Positions 17,057 to 24,062 of a stretch of 44,815 nt of DNA are shown piece by piece. Every line of letters begins with the position of its first letter. The first letter of the stretch is position 1. The notes under the pieces were generated by a model. That model saw only the letters and a program-made list of their open reading frames with translations. It was not told where the DNA came from and made no database searches. Origin of the DNA: Candidatus Caldisaccharidevorator malaysiensis (GTDB lineage: Bacteria; Armatimonadota; Fervidibacteria; Fervidibacterales; Fervidibacteraceae); assembly GCA_025057575.1 (NCBI GenBank), contig JANXBO010000002.1, forward strand, positions 56,506 through 101,320. The letters are read 5' to 3'. The position numbers and the translations under genes were made by a program.

Positions 17057-17932
17057 TCAGTGCTCTTCTACCACGCCGACCTCTTCCAGTATCCGTCTGA
17101 GGTTCCGCAGGCACAGATCGCTGGCTTCGTCACCCAGGTAGGAAAACTCCTCTCCCCTGGGCATCTGGGCTAAGCGTTCGTCCAAGGGTTTCTGAGGACG
17201 GTAGTGGGTCTCTAACGAGATCCATCCTTTATACCCGTCCGTTTTCAGCGCCCGAAACTGACCGTGATAGTCAACTTCCCCTTCCCCCACAGGGACGGCT
17301 TCAAATCGGTTCTCTTCGCTATGCCAAACCCCATCCTTGATATGAATGTGACCGATCAGATCCTTCACCGTCTCATAGCCATCGGGGTAGGGTTTTTCCC
17401 TTTCGGGGTCAAAGACATCATTGCCCGGATCCCAAACTGCCCGAGCGTAAGGGCTGTTGAGAAGGTCCAAAACGATTCGGACCTTTCTCCCATTGGTCGC
17501 CATCGTGGACGGTTCATTCTCAATTCCTAAAATCAATCCTTCTTCGCCCAGCATCGCAGCCGGTTCTCTGAGATGGGCAGCAATCTCTTCAAAACTGGGT
17601 CCCGGATCCTGCCTCCAAAAGGTAAAGCCCCGAATCAAGGGCGCTCCCAAGACCTTCGCCATCTCTGCGCAACGCTTCAAGATACTGAGGTGTTCCTCAT
17701 ATTGGGACCGATCAAAGTCACACTTAAGGAAGGGGCTGGCAATGGAGCAGACGATTAGCCCAGTCCCTTTGATCAAATCGTGAATCCTCTGGACTTCCCT
17801 GTCGTCCAGAAGGTGCGGTCCTTTCCCCCAAACCGACCGCAACTCCAGTCCCTTTACTCCTCTCTCCAAAGCCCAGTCAACGACCCTTGCCAGATCCTGC
17901 GAGACCTCGTCGGTGATGATCGCTAAGTTCAT
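17057..17932 (-). CDS. Sugar phosphate isomerase/epimerase-like protein (xylose-isomerase TIM barrel)
   Basis: A 291-residue protein of the AP_endonuc_2 / xylose-isomerase-like TIM-barrel family, which isomerises or epimerises sugars or acts on related ketoacids using a divalent metal. The four expected metal ligands are visible: Glu in LILGIENEPSTM, Asp in AVWDPGNDVF, His in LIGHIHIKDG and Glu in WISLETHYRP. The N-terminal strand LAIITDEVSQDLARVVDWAL is typical. The ATG at 17932 is preceded by AAGGAAGGGCG. It is the first gene of a six-gene minus-strand operon; a TTGACA -35 and a palindrome lie 46-68 bases upstream. The true substrate is unknown. Confidence 0.9.
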   Translation of the reverse strand: MNLAIITDEVSQDLARVVDWALERGVKGLELRSVWGKGPHLLDDREVQRIHDLIKGTGLIVCSIASPFLKCDFDRSQYEEHLSILKRCAEMAKVLGAPLIRGFTFWRQDPGPSFEEIAAHLREPAAMLGEEGLILGIENEPSTMATNGRKVRIVLDLLNSPYARAVWDPGNDVFDPEREKPYPDGYETVKDLIGHIHIKDGVWHSEENRFEAVPVGEGEVDYHGQFRALKTDGYKGWISLETHYRPQKPLDERLAQMPRGEEFSYLGDEASDLCLRNLRRILEEVGVVEEH

Positions 17933-17961
17933 TGGCGTTCGCCCTTCCTTCTGGCTGACCC

Positions 17962-17999
17962 CTAAAAACTTAGCACACGCCTATTGTCAAGATTAGGCG
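17962..17999 (-). promoter_or_regulatory. Likely operon promoter with overlapping palindrome
   Basis: On the minus strand a perfect TTGACA (17990-17985) is followed after 17 bases by TTTTAG (17967-17962), a poor -10. The -35 lies in the centre of an inverted repeat, CGCCTA (17978-17983) and TAGGCG (17994-17999) with a 10-base spacer. A weak promoter with a symmetric site over its -35 is the usual arrangement for a repressor operator or activator site. The regulator is unknown. Confidence 0.45.
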
Positions 18000-18044
18000 A
18001 ATCTCACGGGACTCTCACTGCCTTACAATGAACAACGGTCAGCG

Positions 18045-18413
18045 ATGCAGTCGGAAGAATTGAAAGAACTCATTTCCGTTGATCAGTTTGATCGGATACT
18101 CCTGATCGGTTCCCTTGCCTGGTTTGTCATCAGCCTTGGTGCCGCCGTCGTGATCGCACGCCGACGACCTTCTAAGGTTCCCTACCTTTTAACGGGTCTC
18201 TTGACCGCTCTTTTTGGTCCGGGACTTTACGGTCTGTGGCGCTTTTATTTATGGCGCATCCGCATTGATTTAGACCGAGACTTCGTCGGTCTCCACCGTG
18301 TGGATGTCTTGCTGGGAAACCTGCTCATTTTTTGCGCCCTCGGGCTCCTCTTGGGCGTCCTGATCGGGCTTTATTTTCGATGGTTTCAAAAAGTGACCGC
18401 TCGTCAGCGTTGA
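18045..18413 (+). CDS. Small integral membrane protein of unknown function
   Basis: A 122-residue protein with about three hydrophobic segments: residues about 18-38 (ILLIGSLAWFVISLGAAVVI), about 47-66 (LLTGLLTALFGPGLYGLWRF) and about 87-112 (VLLGNLLIFCALGLLLGVLI). Positive residues (IARRRPSK, ARQR) flank them. I do not recognise a family. It starts with ATG at 18045 and ends about 50 bases before the large glycosidase gene, on the same strand, so the two may share a transcript. The divergent neighbour is the minus-strand isomerase operon. Confidence 0.75.
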   Translation: MQSEELKELISVDQFDRILLIGSLAWFVISLGAAVVIARRRPSKVPYLLTGLLTALFGPGLYGLWRFYLWRIRIDLDRDFVGLHRVDVLLGNLLIFCALGLLLGVLIGLYFRWFQKVTARQR

Positions 18414-18463
18414 CAATTCAGTGCCAGCCTTTGATTACAGAAGGTGACGGGAAACATTGGGTG

Positions 18464-21400
18464 ATGCTGATGAAACAGAGCCTTCTTTTCATCAGCCTGA
18501 TCCTGATTTTGATCGCTCTTGGAGGAGGTGTGGGCGTGGACGAACCTTCTATCAAGACCCTTTGGCGAATTGGTTCCTGCGACAGGTCCTTTGCTGGTTT
18601 TGCCCTTGCTCCCAGCGACGCTCGGAAATTTGCCGAATTGTTTAAGGACGGGGTGGAATTTGTGGTCGGTGCCAGCCACGAGTCCCAGTTTCCCTTTATT
18701 CACCCCAGTAAAGCCGACATCGCTTGGGGCGGTAAGCCAGAGGTGCCCTTCGTCATCCGCTTTCACCTTTTTGAAGTGACTCAAGCAACTTATGCACTCT
18801 TCATCGCCTTAGCCGACTCCCACGAAAGCCTGCCGTCCACGATGATCGTTACCGTCAATGGGAAACAAGTCTGGCGTCACAAAATGCCCCTCGGACACGG
18901 ACGGGCGTTCTTCGGTGATGCCGACGGAAAACCGTCCTCTTTTACCATTCTCGTTCCCTCTTCTGCCCTTCGTAGGGGTGAGAACGAACTGACGATCACC
19001 TTGACGGAAGGCAGTTGGGTTGCCTATGACTGTCTGGAGTTTGTCCAGTGGACTGCCATTAAACTCCCGGAACCGCTACCCACACCACCGAACGCCCTCT
19101 TGCCAGAACCCAAAGACTTCTCTGCCGTCTCTGCTCTTCTTTTTCCCCAACCAGGCGGCTTTCACGCAAAAGCCGATCGAGGCGCTGTTCTCCTTAACAC
19201 ACCTCTCCTGGACACCGGTTTTCGGGTTCACTTCTTGTTGTCCATTCTTTCTGGTCAGGTGACCATTGGTCGGAAGGTTCCCTCAGAACAAGATCGTGAC
19301 ATATGGTCCTTTTCCTTTTTCCGGCAAGATAGCAAAATTGGTGTCCTTCAGTTATATGTTCGGGAACCCGGTCCCTCTGGTGGTCTTCATCCCTACACCT
19401 TTGAGCCTTCCCATCCATGGCTCCGCCTGACGATTGAGCAGATGCGCGATCGGGTTGTCGCCACCATTGTTGATGGCGACAAACTAATTGGCAAGATGGA
19501 AATGATTCACCCACCCCTTCCTCCCGGACCCCTAAGTTGGACCGCCAACCAGTCCCAGTGGGCGGTCAGTCACCTTTCTGTTGAAAAAATACCGACACCA
19601 GCAAAAACGGCGAAGCCAAGAAGGAGGCTTCTTAAAGATCAGGTTTCGTTAACACCTTCAGAGCCGTCCGTTGAATTCCACCGGAAGAAGGGACACCTCA
19701 TATTATCCAATTCCTTCCTGGAATTGCAGATCAGCACTGCGGAAGGGATCAACCCTCATACCCTAAAGGATCGGCGCACGGGCAGACGCTACGCCGATGA
19801 ACGATACTGTTATGGAAATGTGACAGAGCCACTCCCCAAACTGATTGGCGAGCCTGAAATTGTCAAACGACGGGACCAAAGCATAGAAATAACTTTGACC
19901 GGTGACCTTATCTTACTAAGTGGTGCTCCAATTTCGGTGCCTGCTTTTGGTGCCCCTTTTATGTCGACTCCTCCGATGAGCCAAAATCTCTTGCGAGTTC
20001 AGCACAAGTTCCGAATGTTTTCCGATGCATTGGAAGAAAGGCTTCAGTTGACCAACATCGGTCGGCTACCCGCTCCCCTTTCCCATGCTCGCTTCGGGTT
20101 CGTGAAAAAAATCTTGGACAAAAAAGGCTGGAGAAAGGAGATGGACGGTTGCCGTTTCGTTGCCGTTCCCTATCGGAGGGAGCCGGAAACGGGGGACCTG
20201 ATGGACTTTGCAGCCGAAGAAATTGCCTGGCGATCGGGTTGGTTTCATCTCATCAATTACCCTAATGTCCCCCACTTAAAGCGGTATCACACGCCGGGAA
20301 CCTTCGGTTCTGAGGGTTGGGTATGGGTTGATCCGGACGGCGATCACGCCCTCTTGATTGCTAAATACAACAATCAAGCGATGGAGTGGTCCGTGCTGTC
20401 CGCTGAAAAAGTTTTGATTTTCGGCGGTGCGGCATTGTGGAAATTAGGTGACCCAGAACCAGCCCAAATCCTCCAACCAGGTAAAAGCGTCACTTTTGGC
20501 ATCACCCGTTACCTTCCTGTGCGAGGAGGCTGGAAGGGCGCTTTCTATGCTTTCCGAAACTGGATGGACTCCCTTGGTCACAAGTTTCCCAAAAACTACA
20601 ATCCCCCCGTTCACTGGAACGAACTTTACGATAATCCCCTGTGGTGGGGTCCCGACACACCGGAGCGCCGGCAAGAGTTTTACAGAAAGGAGCATATGGA
20701 GGAAGAAGCCCGGAAGGCAAGAGAACTGGGCTGCGAAGCCTTGTATTTGGACCCTGGCTGGGATACTTCCTTCGCTTCGTCCATCTGGGACGAAGGACGG
20801 TTGGGCAGGCAAGTTGATTTTGTTAAAATGCTTCAAGATCGTTACTCTCTCAAACTCTCTCTCCACACACCCCTCGCCGGCTGGTCCGATGTGAATGCTT
20901 ATCCTCAAGAAGCGCGCCGCAAGCAGCGAGACGGCACCGTGCTGCCGTCCCTCTGCAGTTCTGCGCCCGCTTACTTAAAAACGAAAAGCGAACGATTGCT
21001 GCGCCTGTGCCAAGATGGAGCGTCGTTCCTAATGTTTGATGGGACCGCCTTCACTGGTGAATGTTATGATGACCAGCACGGTCACTCTCTGCCCCTCACT
21101 CGTCATGAGCATTGCCAGTCCTATTTAAAACTGATCCAATCGGTCAAAAAACGGTATCCGAACGTGCTGATTGAACTACACGATCCCATCGTTGGTGGTG
21201 TGATGGTCCGATATGCACCTACTTACTTCCTTCACAATTTACCGCATTCCTTTGATGAACTTTGGGGTTACGAGTTTATGTGGGATCCGATGAGTGACCT
21301 ACTGAGCGGTCGGGCTCTCAGCCTTTATTATGTGCGTCTGGCTTACAACATTCCCATTTACCTTCACATTGATCTGCGAAAGGACAACGAAAATGCTCTG

Positions 21401-21805
21401 ATGTTCTGGTGGTATGCCAGCACCTGTCAGCATCTGGGCGTGGGCGGCAAGCATCCCGACCCGAGAGTTTGGGAAGCGCATAAGAAGGCGATGCAGACCT
21501 ACAAACGCCTCAAACCCTTTTATACGCAGGGCGAATTCTTCGGAATTGAGGAAACCGTCCATGCTCATACCCTCAGAAAAGCAACCAGTCGGAAGCAAAC
21601 TTTACTGTCGGTTATCAACTTTTTTAACCTGGACACCGAGGATAAAGAAAAAGTCGTCTCTTTTAGCCTTTCGGAAATTGGCTTACCTCCCTCGGTTCCG
21701 GTTCATTGTATTGGTGCCTCTTACCAGCAGGAGGGGGAGCGGCTCCGCTTGTCCATTCGCTTGCCCGCCCGAGGGCATCAGTTGGTGGAGATTTACAGTC
21801 GGTGA
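18464..21805 (+). CDS. Large secreted multidomain glycosidase-like protein (clan GH-D-like barrel)
   Basis: About 1113 residues from the ATG at 18464 (an ATG at 18470 is equally possible). Order: signal peptide (QSLLFISLILILIALGGG); a domain like rhamnogalacturonan-lyase domain III (about 30-195; VGASHESQFPFIHPSKADIA is the hallmark); a concanavalin-like domain (about 215-370); a beta-sandwich starting GHLILSNSFLELQI; then a TIM barrel like GH36/GH27 alpha-galactosidases. Barrel landmarks are ALYLDPGWDTSF, LSLHTPLAGWSDV, FLMFDGTAFTGEC with the likely nucleophile Asp, and VLIELHDP. A C-terminal beta domain ends in QLVEIYSR. It probably removes or transfers sugars from plant or microbial polysaccharide outside the cell. 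The exact GH family is uncertain, and the catalytic acid is not certain by eye. The reading frame is also open upstream into the small membrane protein gene, but the signal peptide fixes the start. Confidence 0.87.
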   Translation: MLMKQSLLFISLILILIALGGGVGVDEPSIKTLWRIGSCDRSFAGFALAPSDARKFAELFKDGVEFVVGASHESQFPFIHPSKADIAWGGKPEVPFVIRFHLFEVTQATYALFIALADSHESLPSTMIVTVNGKQVWRHKMPLGHGRAFFGDADGKPSSFTILVPSSALRRGENELTITLTEGSWVAYDCLEFVQWTAIKLPEPLPTPPNALLPEPKDFSAVSALLFPQPGGFHAKADRGAVLLNTPLLDTGFRVHFLLSILSGQVTIGRKVPSEQDRDIWSFSFFRQDSKIGVLQLYVREPGPSGGLHPYTFEPSHPWLRLTIEQMRDRVVATIVDGDKLIGKMEMIHPPLPPGPLSWTANQSQWAVSHLSVEKIPTPAKTAKPRRRLLKDQVSLTPSEPSVEFHRKKGHLILSNSFLELQISTAEGINPHTLKDRRTGRRYADERYCYGNVTEPLPKLIGEPEIVKRRDQSIEITLTGDLILLSGAPISVPAFGAPFMSTPPMSQNLLRVQHKFRMFSDALEERLQLTNIGRLPAPLSHARFGFVKKILDKKGWRKEMDGCRFVAVPYRREPETGDLMDFAAEEIAWRSGWFHLINYPNVPHLKRYHTPGTFGSEGWVWVDPDGDHALLIAKYNNQAMEWSVLSAEKVLIFGGAALWKLGDPEPAQILQPGKSVTFGITRYLPVRGGWKGAFYAFRNWMDSLGHKFPKNYNPPVHWNELYDNPLWWGPDTPERRQEFYRKEHMEEEARKARELGCEALYLDPGWDTSFASSIWDEGRLGRQVDFVKMLQDRYSLKLSLHTPLAGWSDVNAYPQEARRKQRDGTVLPSLCSSAPAYLKTKSERLLRLCQDGASFLMFDGTAFTGECYDDQHGHSLPLTRHEHCQSYLKLIQSVKKRYPNVLIELHDPIVGGVMVRYAPTYFLHNLPHSFDELWGYEFMWDPMSDLLSGRALSLYYVRLAYNIPIYLHIDLRKDNENALMFWWYASTCQHLGVGGKHPDPRVWEAHKKAMQTYKRLKPFYTQGEFFGIEETVHAHTLRKATSRKQTLLSVINFFNLDTEDKEKVVSFSLSEIGLPPSVPVHCIGASYQQEGERLRLSIRLPARGHQLVEIYSR

Positions 21806-21862
21806 AATGAAGAAAGAGGAAATGTTGGGTCGAGAATATAGGGAAGATGAATGGTTCAGATT

Positions 21863-21890
21863 TTTTCACCTCTTGCAGGGGCGCTATAAT
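21863..21890 (+). promoter_or_regulatory. Promoter of the small Cys-rich secreted protein
   Basis: TTTTCA (21863-21868), a 16-base spacer and a perfect TATAAT (21885-21890) lie just before the ATG at 21902. Transcription would start about 5 bases before the start codon, leaving no room for a ribosome site, so the message would be effectively leaderless. Confidence 0.55.
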
Positions 21891-21901
21891 TGAAATAAAA
21901 A

Positions 21902-22279
21902 ATGGTGAAGGGCTCGTCAAAAATTGTTGCCGGTTACATTCTGGTTGCCCTTTTCTCTCAATGGGGTCTTTTTCGTCTTCCGGTCCCGTCCTCACCCGCA
22001 GATTCCCATTCCCTTTACTGCTTCTGTTTAAATTGCCCGGGGGAAGAACTGTGCTGCTGCGGCAAAGGGCAAACACCTCTGGAACGGGTTTTCCTGTCCC
22101 AAGCCTGTGACCAGAGCGCTGCCACTTTATTGCTAAAAAATGCAGAAAGACCGGTCTTAATACCGGTTAAACATCACATTCTTGCTATACCAGAAGAAAA
22201 TCCGTCCCCCGAAAAGAAGCCCTTTTTTCCTCAGCGCATCCTCATTTTTTCAATGGAAGAACCTCCCAAAACCCTTTGA
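21902..22279 (+). CDS. Small secreted Cys-rich protein of unknown function
   Basis: A 125-residue protein with a hydrophobic N-terminus ([17 protein letters not shown], about residues 8-24), suggesting export or anchoring. A cluster of cysteines follows at about 39-53: [17 protein letters not shown], that is C-x-C-x2-C-x5-CCC, with a further Cys in SQACDQS. The rest is Pro- and Lys-rich. Such clusters can bind metal, but no family is recognised. Evidence that it is real: a perfect TATAAT and start just upstream, a full-length frame between the glycosidase and prepilin genes, and the signal-like start. Against: no ribosome site. Its last codons overlap by 4 bases a possible early start of the prepilin gene. 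Confidence 0.62.
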   Translation: MVKGSSKIVAGYILVALFSQWGLFRLPVPSSPADSHSLYCFCLNCPGEELCCCGKGQTPLERVFLSQACDQSAATLLLKNAERPVLIPVKHHILAIPEENPSPEKKPFFPQRILIFSMEEPPKTL

Positions 22280-22344
22280 GCTTTTCTTATAACAATCTTC
22301 TGATTTCCCTCCCGAACAAGAAGGCTCAAAGGGGGTATAAAACC

Positions 22345-23070
22345 GTGAGAAAAGGGTTCACCTTGATAGAACTGTTGGTCGTCATCGCTATTGTGGCGAT
22401 CCTCGCCGCCATTCTGTTTCCCGTCTTCAGCACGGCTCGTGAGAAAGCCCGTGCCATCTCGTGCCTGAGCAATACCCGACAAATTGCCGTCGCCACCTGG
22501 ATGTATCTTCAGGACTGGGACGAATACTTTCCGACCGTTCGGATGCCAATGATGTCACCGGCACAAAGTTGGCTGGAAACGGTCCGACCCTACTCCCGAA
22601 GCCCTGTCCTGCACCGGTGTCCAACCGATAGCAGCGCCGCTTGGAACGAGACCCCGCCCCGACTGACTTCCTATGGACTGAACGCTTACTTTGATCCCTA
22701 CCATCCCCCTTACGGAAACTGGATGAACCCCCGTCCGTTCCATTTGGCTGCCGTTGCCCAACCCGCTCGCTGCATCTTCTTTGCCGAATTAGGGGAAACC
22801 AACACGAAGACCGGCAGACTGATCAAGGGCGATCACTTTATGCCGATGTTCTGGGGAGACCCGCCTCGGGTTCGGGATATGATGCTCAACGAGATGTTGT
22901 GGGACCGGCACCGGCAGGAACCGACGACCCTTGCCATCCGACGCCACTTAAACTTGTCCCACTACGGCTTTGTGGACGGTCACGCCAAAGCCCATGCCTT
23001 CTCCCAAACTTGGGTTCAAATTCCCGGCGATCCACCGATTGTTGACTGGTATGACCCGATGAGACCGTGA
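22345..23070 (+). CDS. Type II/IV prepilin-like protein with N-methylation signal (DUF1559-like)
   Basis: Pseudopilin of 241 residues from the GTG at 22345. The leader MRKG is cut before Phe in [20 protein letters not shown] by a prepilin peptidase, and Glu at mature position 5 is present. After the helix comes STAREKAR and [12 protein letters not shown], then a globular domain ending with [13 protein letters not shown], which are the usual marks of the abundant DUF1559-type proteins of Planctomycetota and Armatimonadota. Such proteins are placed in type II secretion or pilus-like fibres; several per genome are normal. A TTG at 22276 extends the frame, but the short leader from the GTG is canonical and has GGGGG about 10 bases upstream. 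Confidence 0.93.
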   Translation: MRKGFTLIELLVVIAIVAILAAILFPVFSTAREKARAISCLSNTRQIAVATWMYLQDWDEYFPTVRMPMMSPAQSWLETVRPYSRSPVLHRCPTDSSAAWNETPPRLTSYGLNAYFDPYHPPYGNWMNPRPFHLAAVAQPARCIFFAELGETNTKTGRLIKGDHFMPMFWGDPPRVRDMMLNEMLWDRHRQEPTTLAIRRHLNLSHYGFVDGHAKAHAFSQTWVQIPGDPPIVDWYDPMRP

Positions 23071-23149
23071 CCGATTGGGGGGAGGGGTGCCTTTCGAGGC
23101 TCCTCCCCCTATCCTTTTTCTTCAAAGCGATGCCAAGAGAGGGAAAAGG

Positions 23150-23905
23150 ATGGGGAGAGCCGAAAGGTCCCTCGGCAGGAAAGATCATCGCCCCCTCTGG
23201 TGGCGCGTCCTCCGTTCTCTGGGTCCTCTCGCTTCCCGCATTCCTTTCCCTGTCCTTCGGGGTCCCCTTATGGGGCTCAGGCTCTATGCGGTCTGTCGCT
23301 CCTCCTTCTTTTTGGGCACCTACGAACCCCAAATGACCCGATGCTGGATTTCCTTACTCCGCTCCGGTGCCGTCGTCTACGATATCGGTGCCCACATCGG
23401 CTGGTTCACCCTGATCGGATCTCGCCTTGTCGGGTCCCAGGGACGGGTCTATGCCTTTGAACCCCTTCCCTTTAACATCTGGATTCTTCATAGGCATCTG
23501 CAGATCAACAGAATCACCAATGTGACCCTGATGCCTCTGGCTGTTTCCGATAGGATAGGAGCCGTCACCTTCGCCTTTGGGGCGACAACGGGCACGGGGC
23601 ATATCAGCCCGGATGCGTCCTTCCTCGTTCCCACTTCCTCTTTGGATCATCTGCTGACAACCGGTCAAATCCTTCCCCCCAGTGTCATCAAAATTGATGT
23701 GGAAGGTGCTGAAGGGAGCGTCCTAAACGGTGCCAAAAACCTTCTTTCCCAGTTCCGACCAACCCTTCTGATTGAACAACATGGCAGCAATAGTGCCGAT
23801 TACGAGTCTTTTCTTCTTTCCCTTGGCTATCAGAAAAAGATGTTGCGCTGGCAACGCAACAAGAACCCCCAAGCAATGTATAAAGTTCCCCCAGAGCGCC
23901 TGTGA
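23150..23905 (+). CDS. FkbM-family SAM-dependent methyltransferase
   Basis: Class I methyltransferase of about 251 residues from the ATG at 23150, which has AGAGGGAAAAGG directly before it. The SAM-binding first motif is VYDIGAHIGWFTLIGSRL, followed by the acidic loop VYAFEPLPFNIWILH, and VIKIDVEGAEGSVLNGA is the FkbM signature. The family O-methylates sugars or small molecules and is common in surface-glycan loci. The frame is open upstream to 23075, but that piece has no ribosome site. The region before the SAM domain has Arg-rich basic segments (SLGRKDHRPLWWRVLRS). The target is unknown. Confidence 0.9.
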   Translation: MGRAERSLGRKDHRPLWWRVLRSLGPLASRIPFPVLRGPLMGLRLYAVCRSSFFLGTYEPQMTRCWISLLRSGAVVYDIGAHIGWFTLIGSRLVGSQGRVYAFEPLPFNIWILHRHLQINRITNVTLMPLAVSDRIGAVTFAFGATTGTGHISPDASFLVPTSSLDHLLTTGQILPPSVIKIDVEGAEGSVLNGAKNLLSQFRPTLLIEQHGSNSADYESFLLSLGYQKKMLRWQRNKNPQAMYKVPPERL

Positions 23906-23950
23906 CCAGAGGAGAAAAAGTGTTTTGAGAGCGACAGGTTTTTTGCTCCA

Positions 23951-23983
23951 AATATGTGTTAGAATAAAATATGTGTTAAAATA
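23951..23983. repeat. Tandem 16-base direct repeat upstream of addB
   Basis: AATATGTGTTAGAATA (23951-23966) is repeated as AATATGTGTTAAAATA (23968-23983), one mismatch, period 17. Each copy contains a -10-like hexamer (TAGAAT, TAAAAT), but neither has a good -35 at the right distance. It lies about 80 bases before the addB start and could be two tandem promoter elements or a pair of binding sites. Confidence 0.5.
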
Positions 23984-24062
23984 TTGTGTGTGAGTTTCTC
24001 TTGGTGGTGGCATTTAGCCGTGCCGGCATCAATTGTAGACCATTCATCGAAAGGACTGAAAA

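Noticed and set aside
23899..23946. CCTGT...ACAGG followed by TTTTTT after the FkbM gene as a terminator
   Set aside because: The loop is about 33 bases and the stem five pairs, too weak to call.
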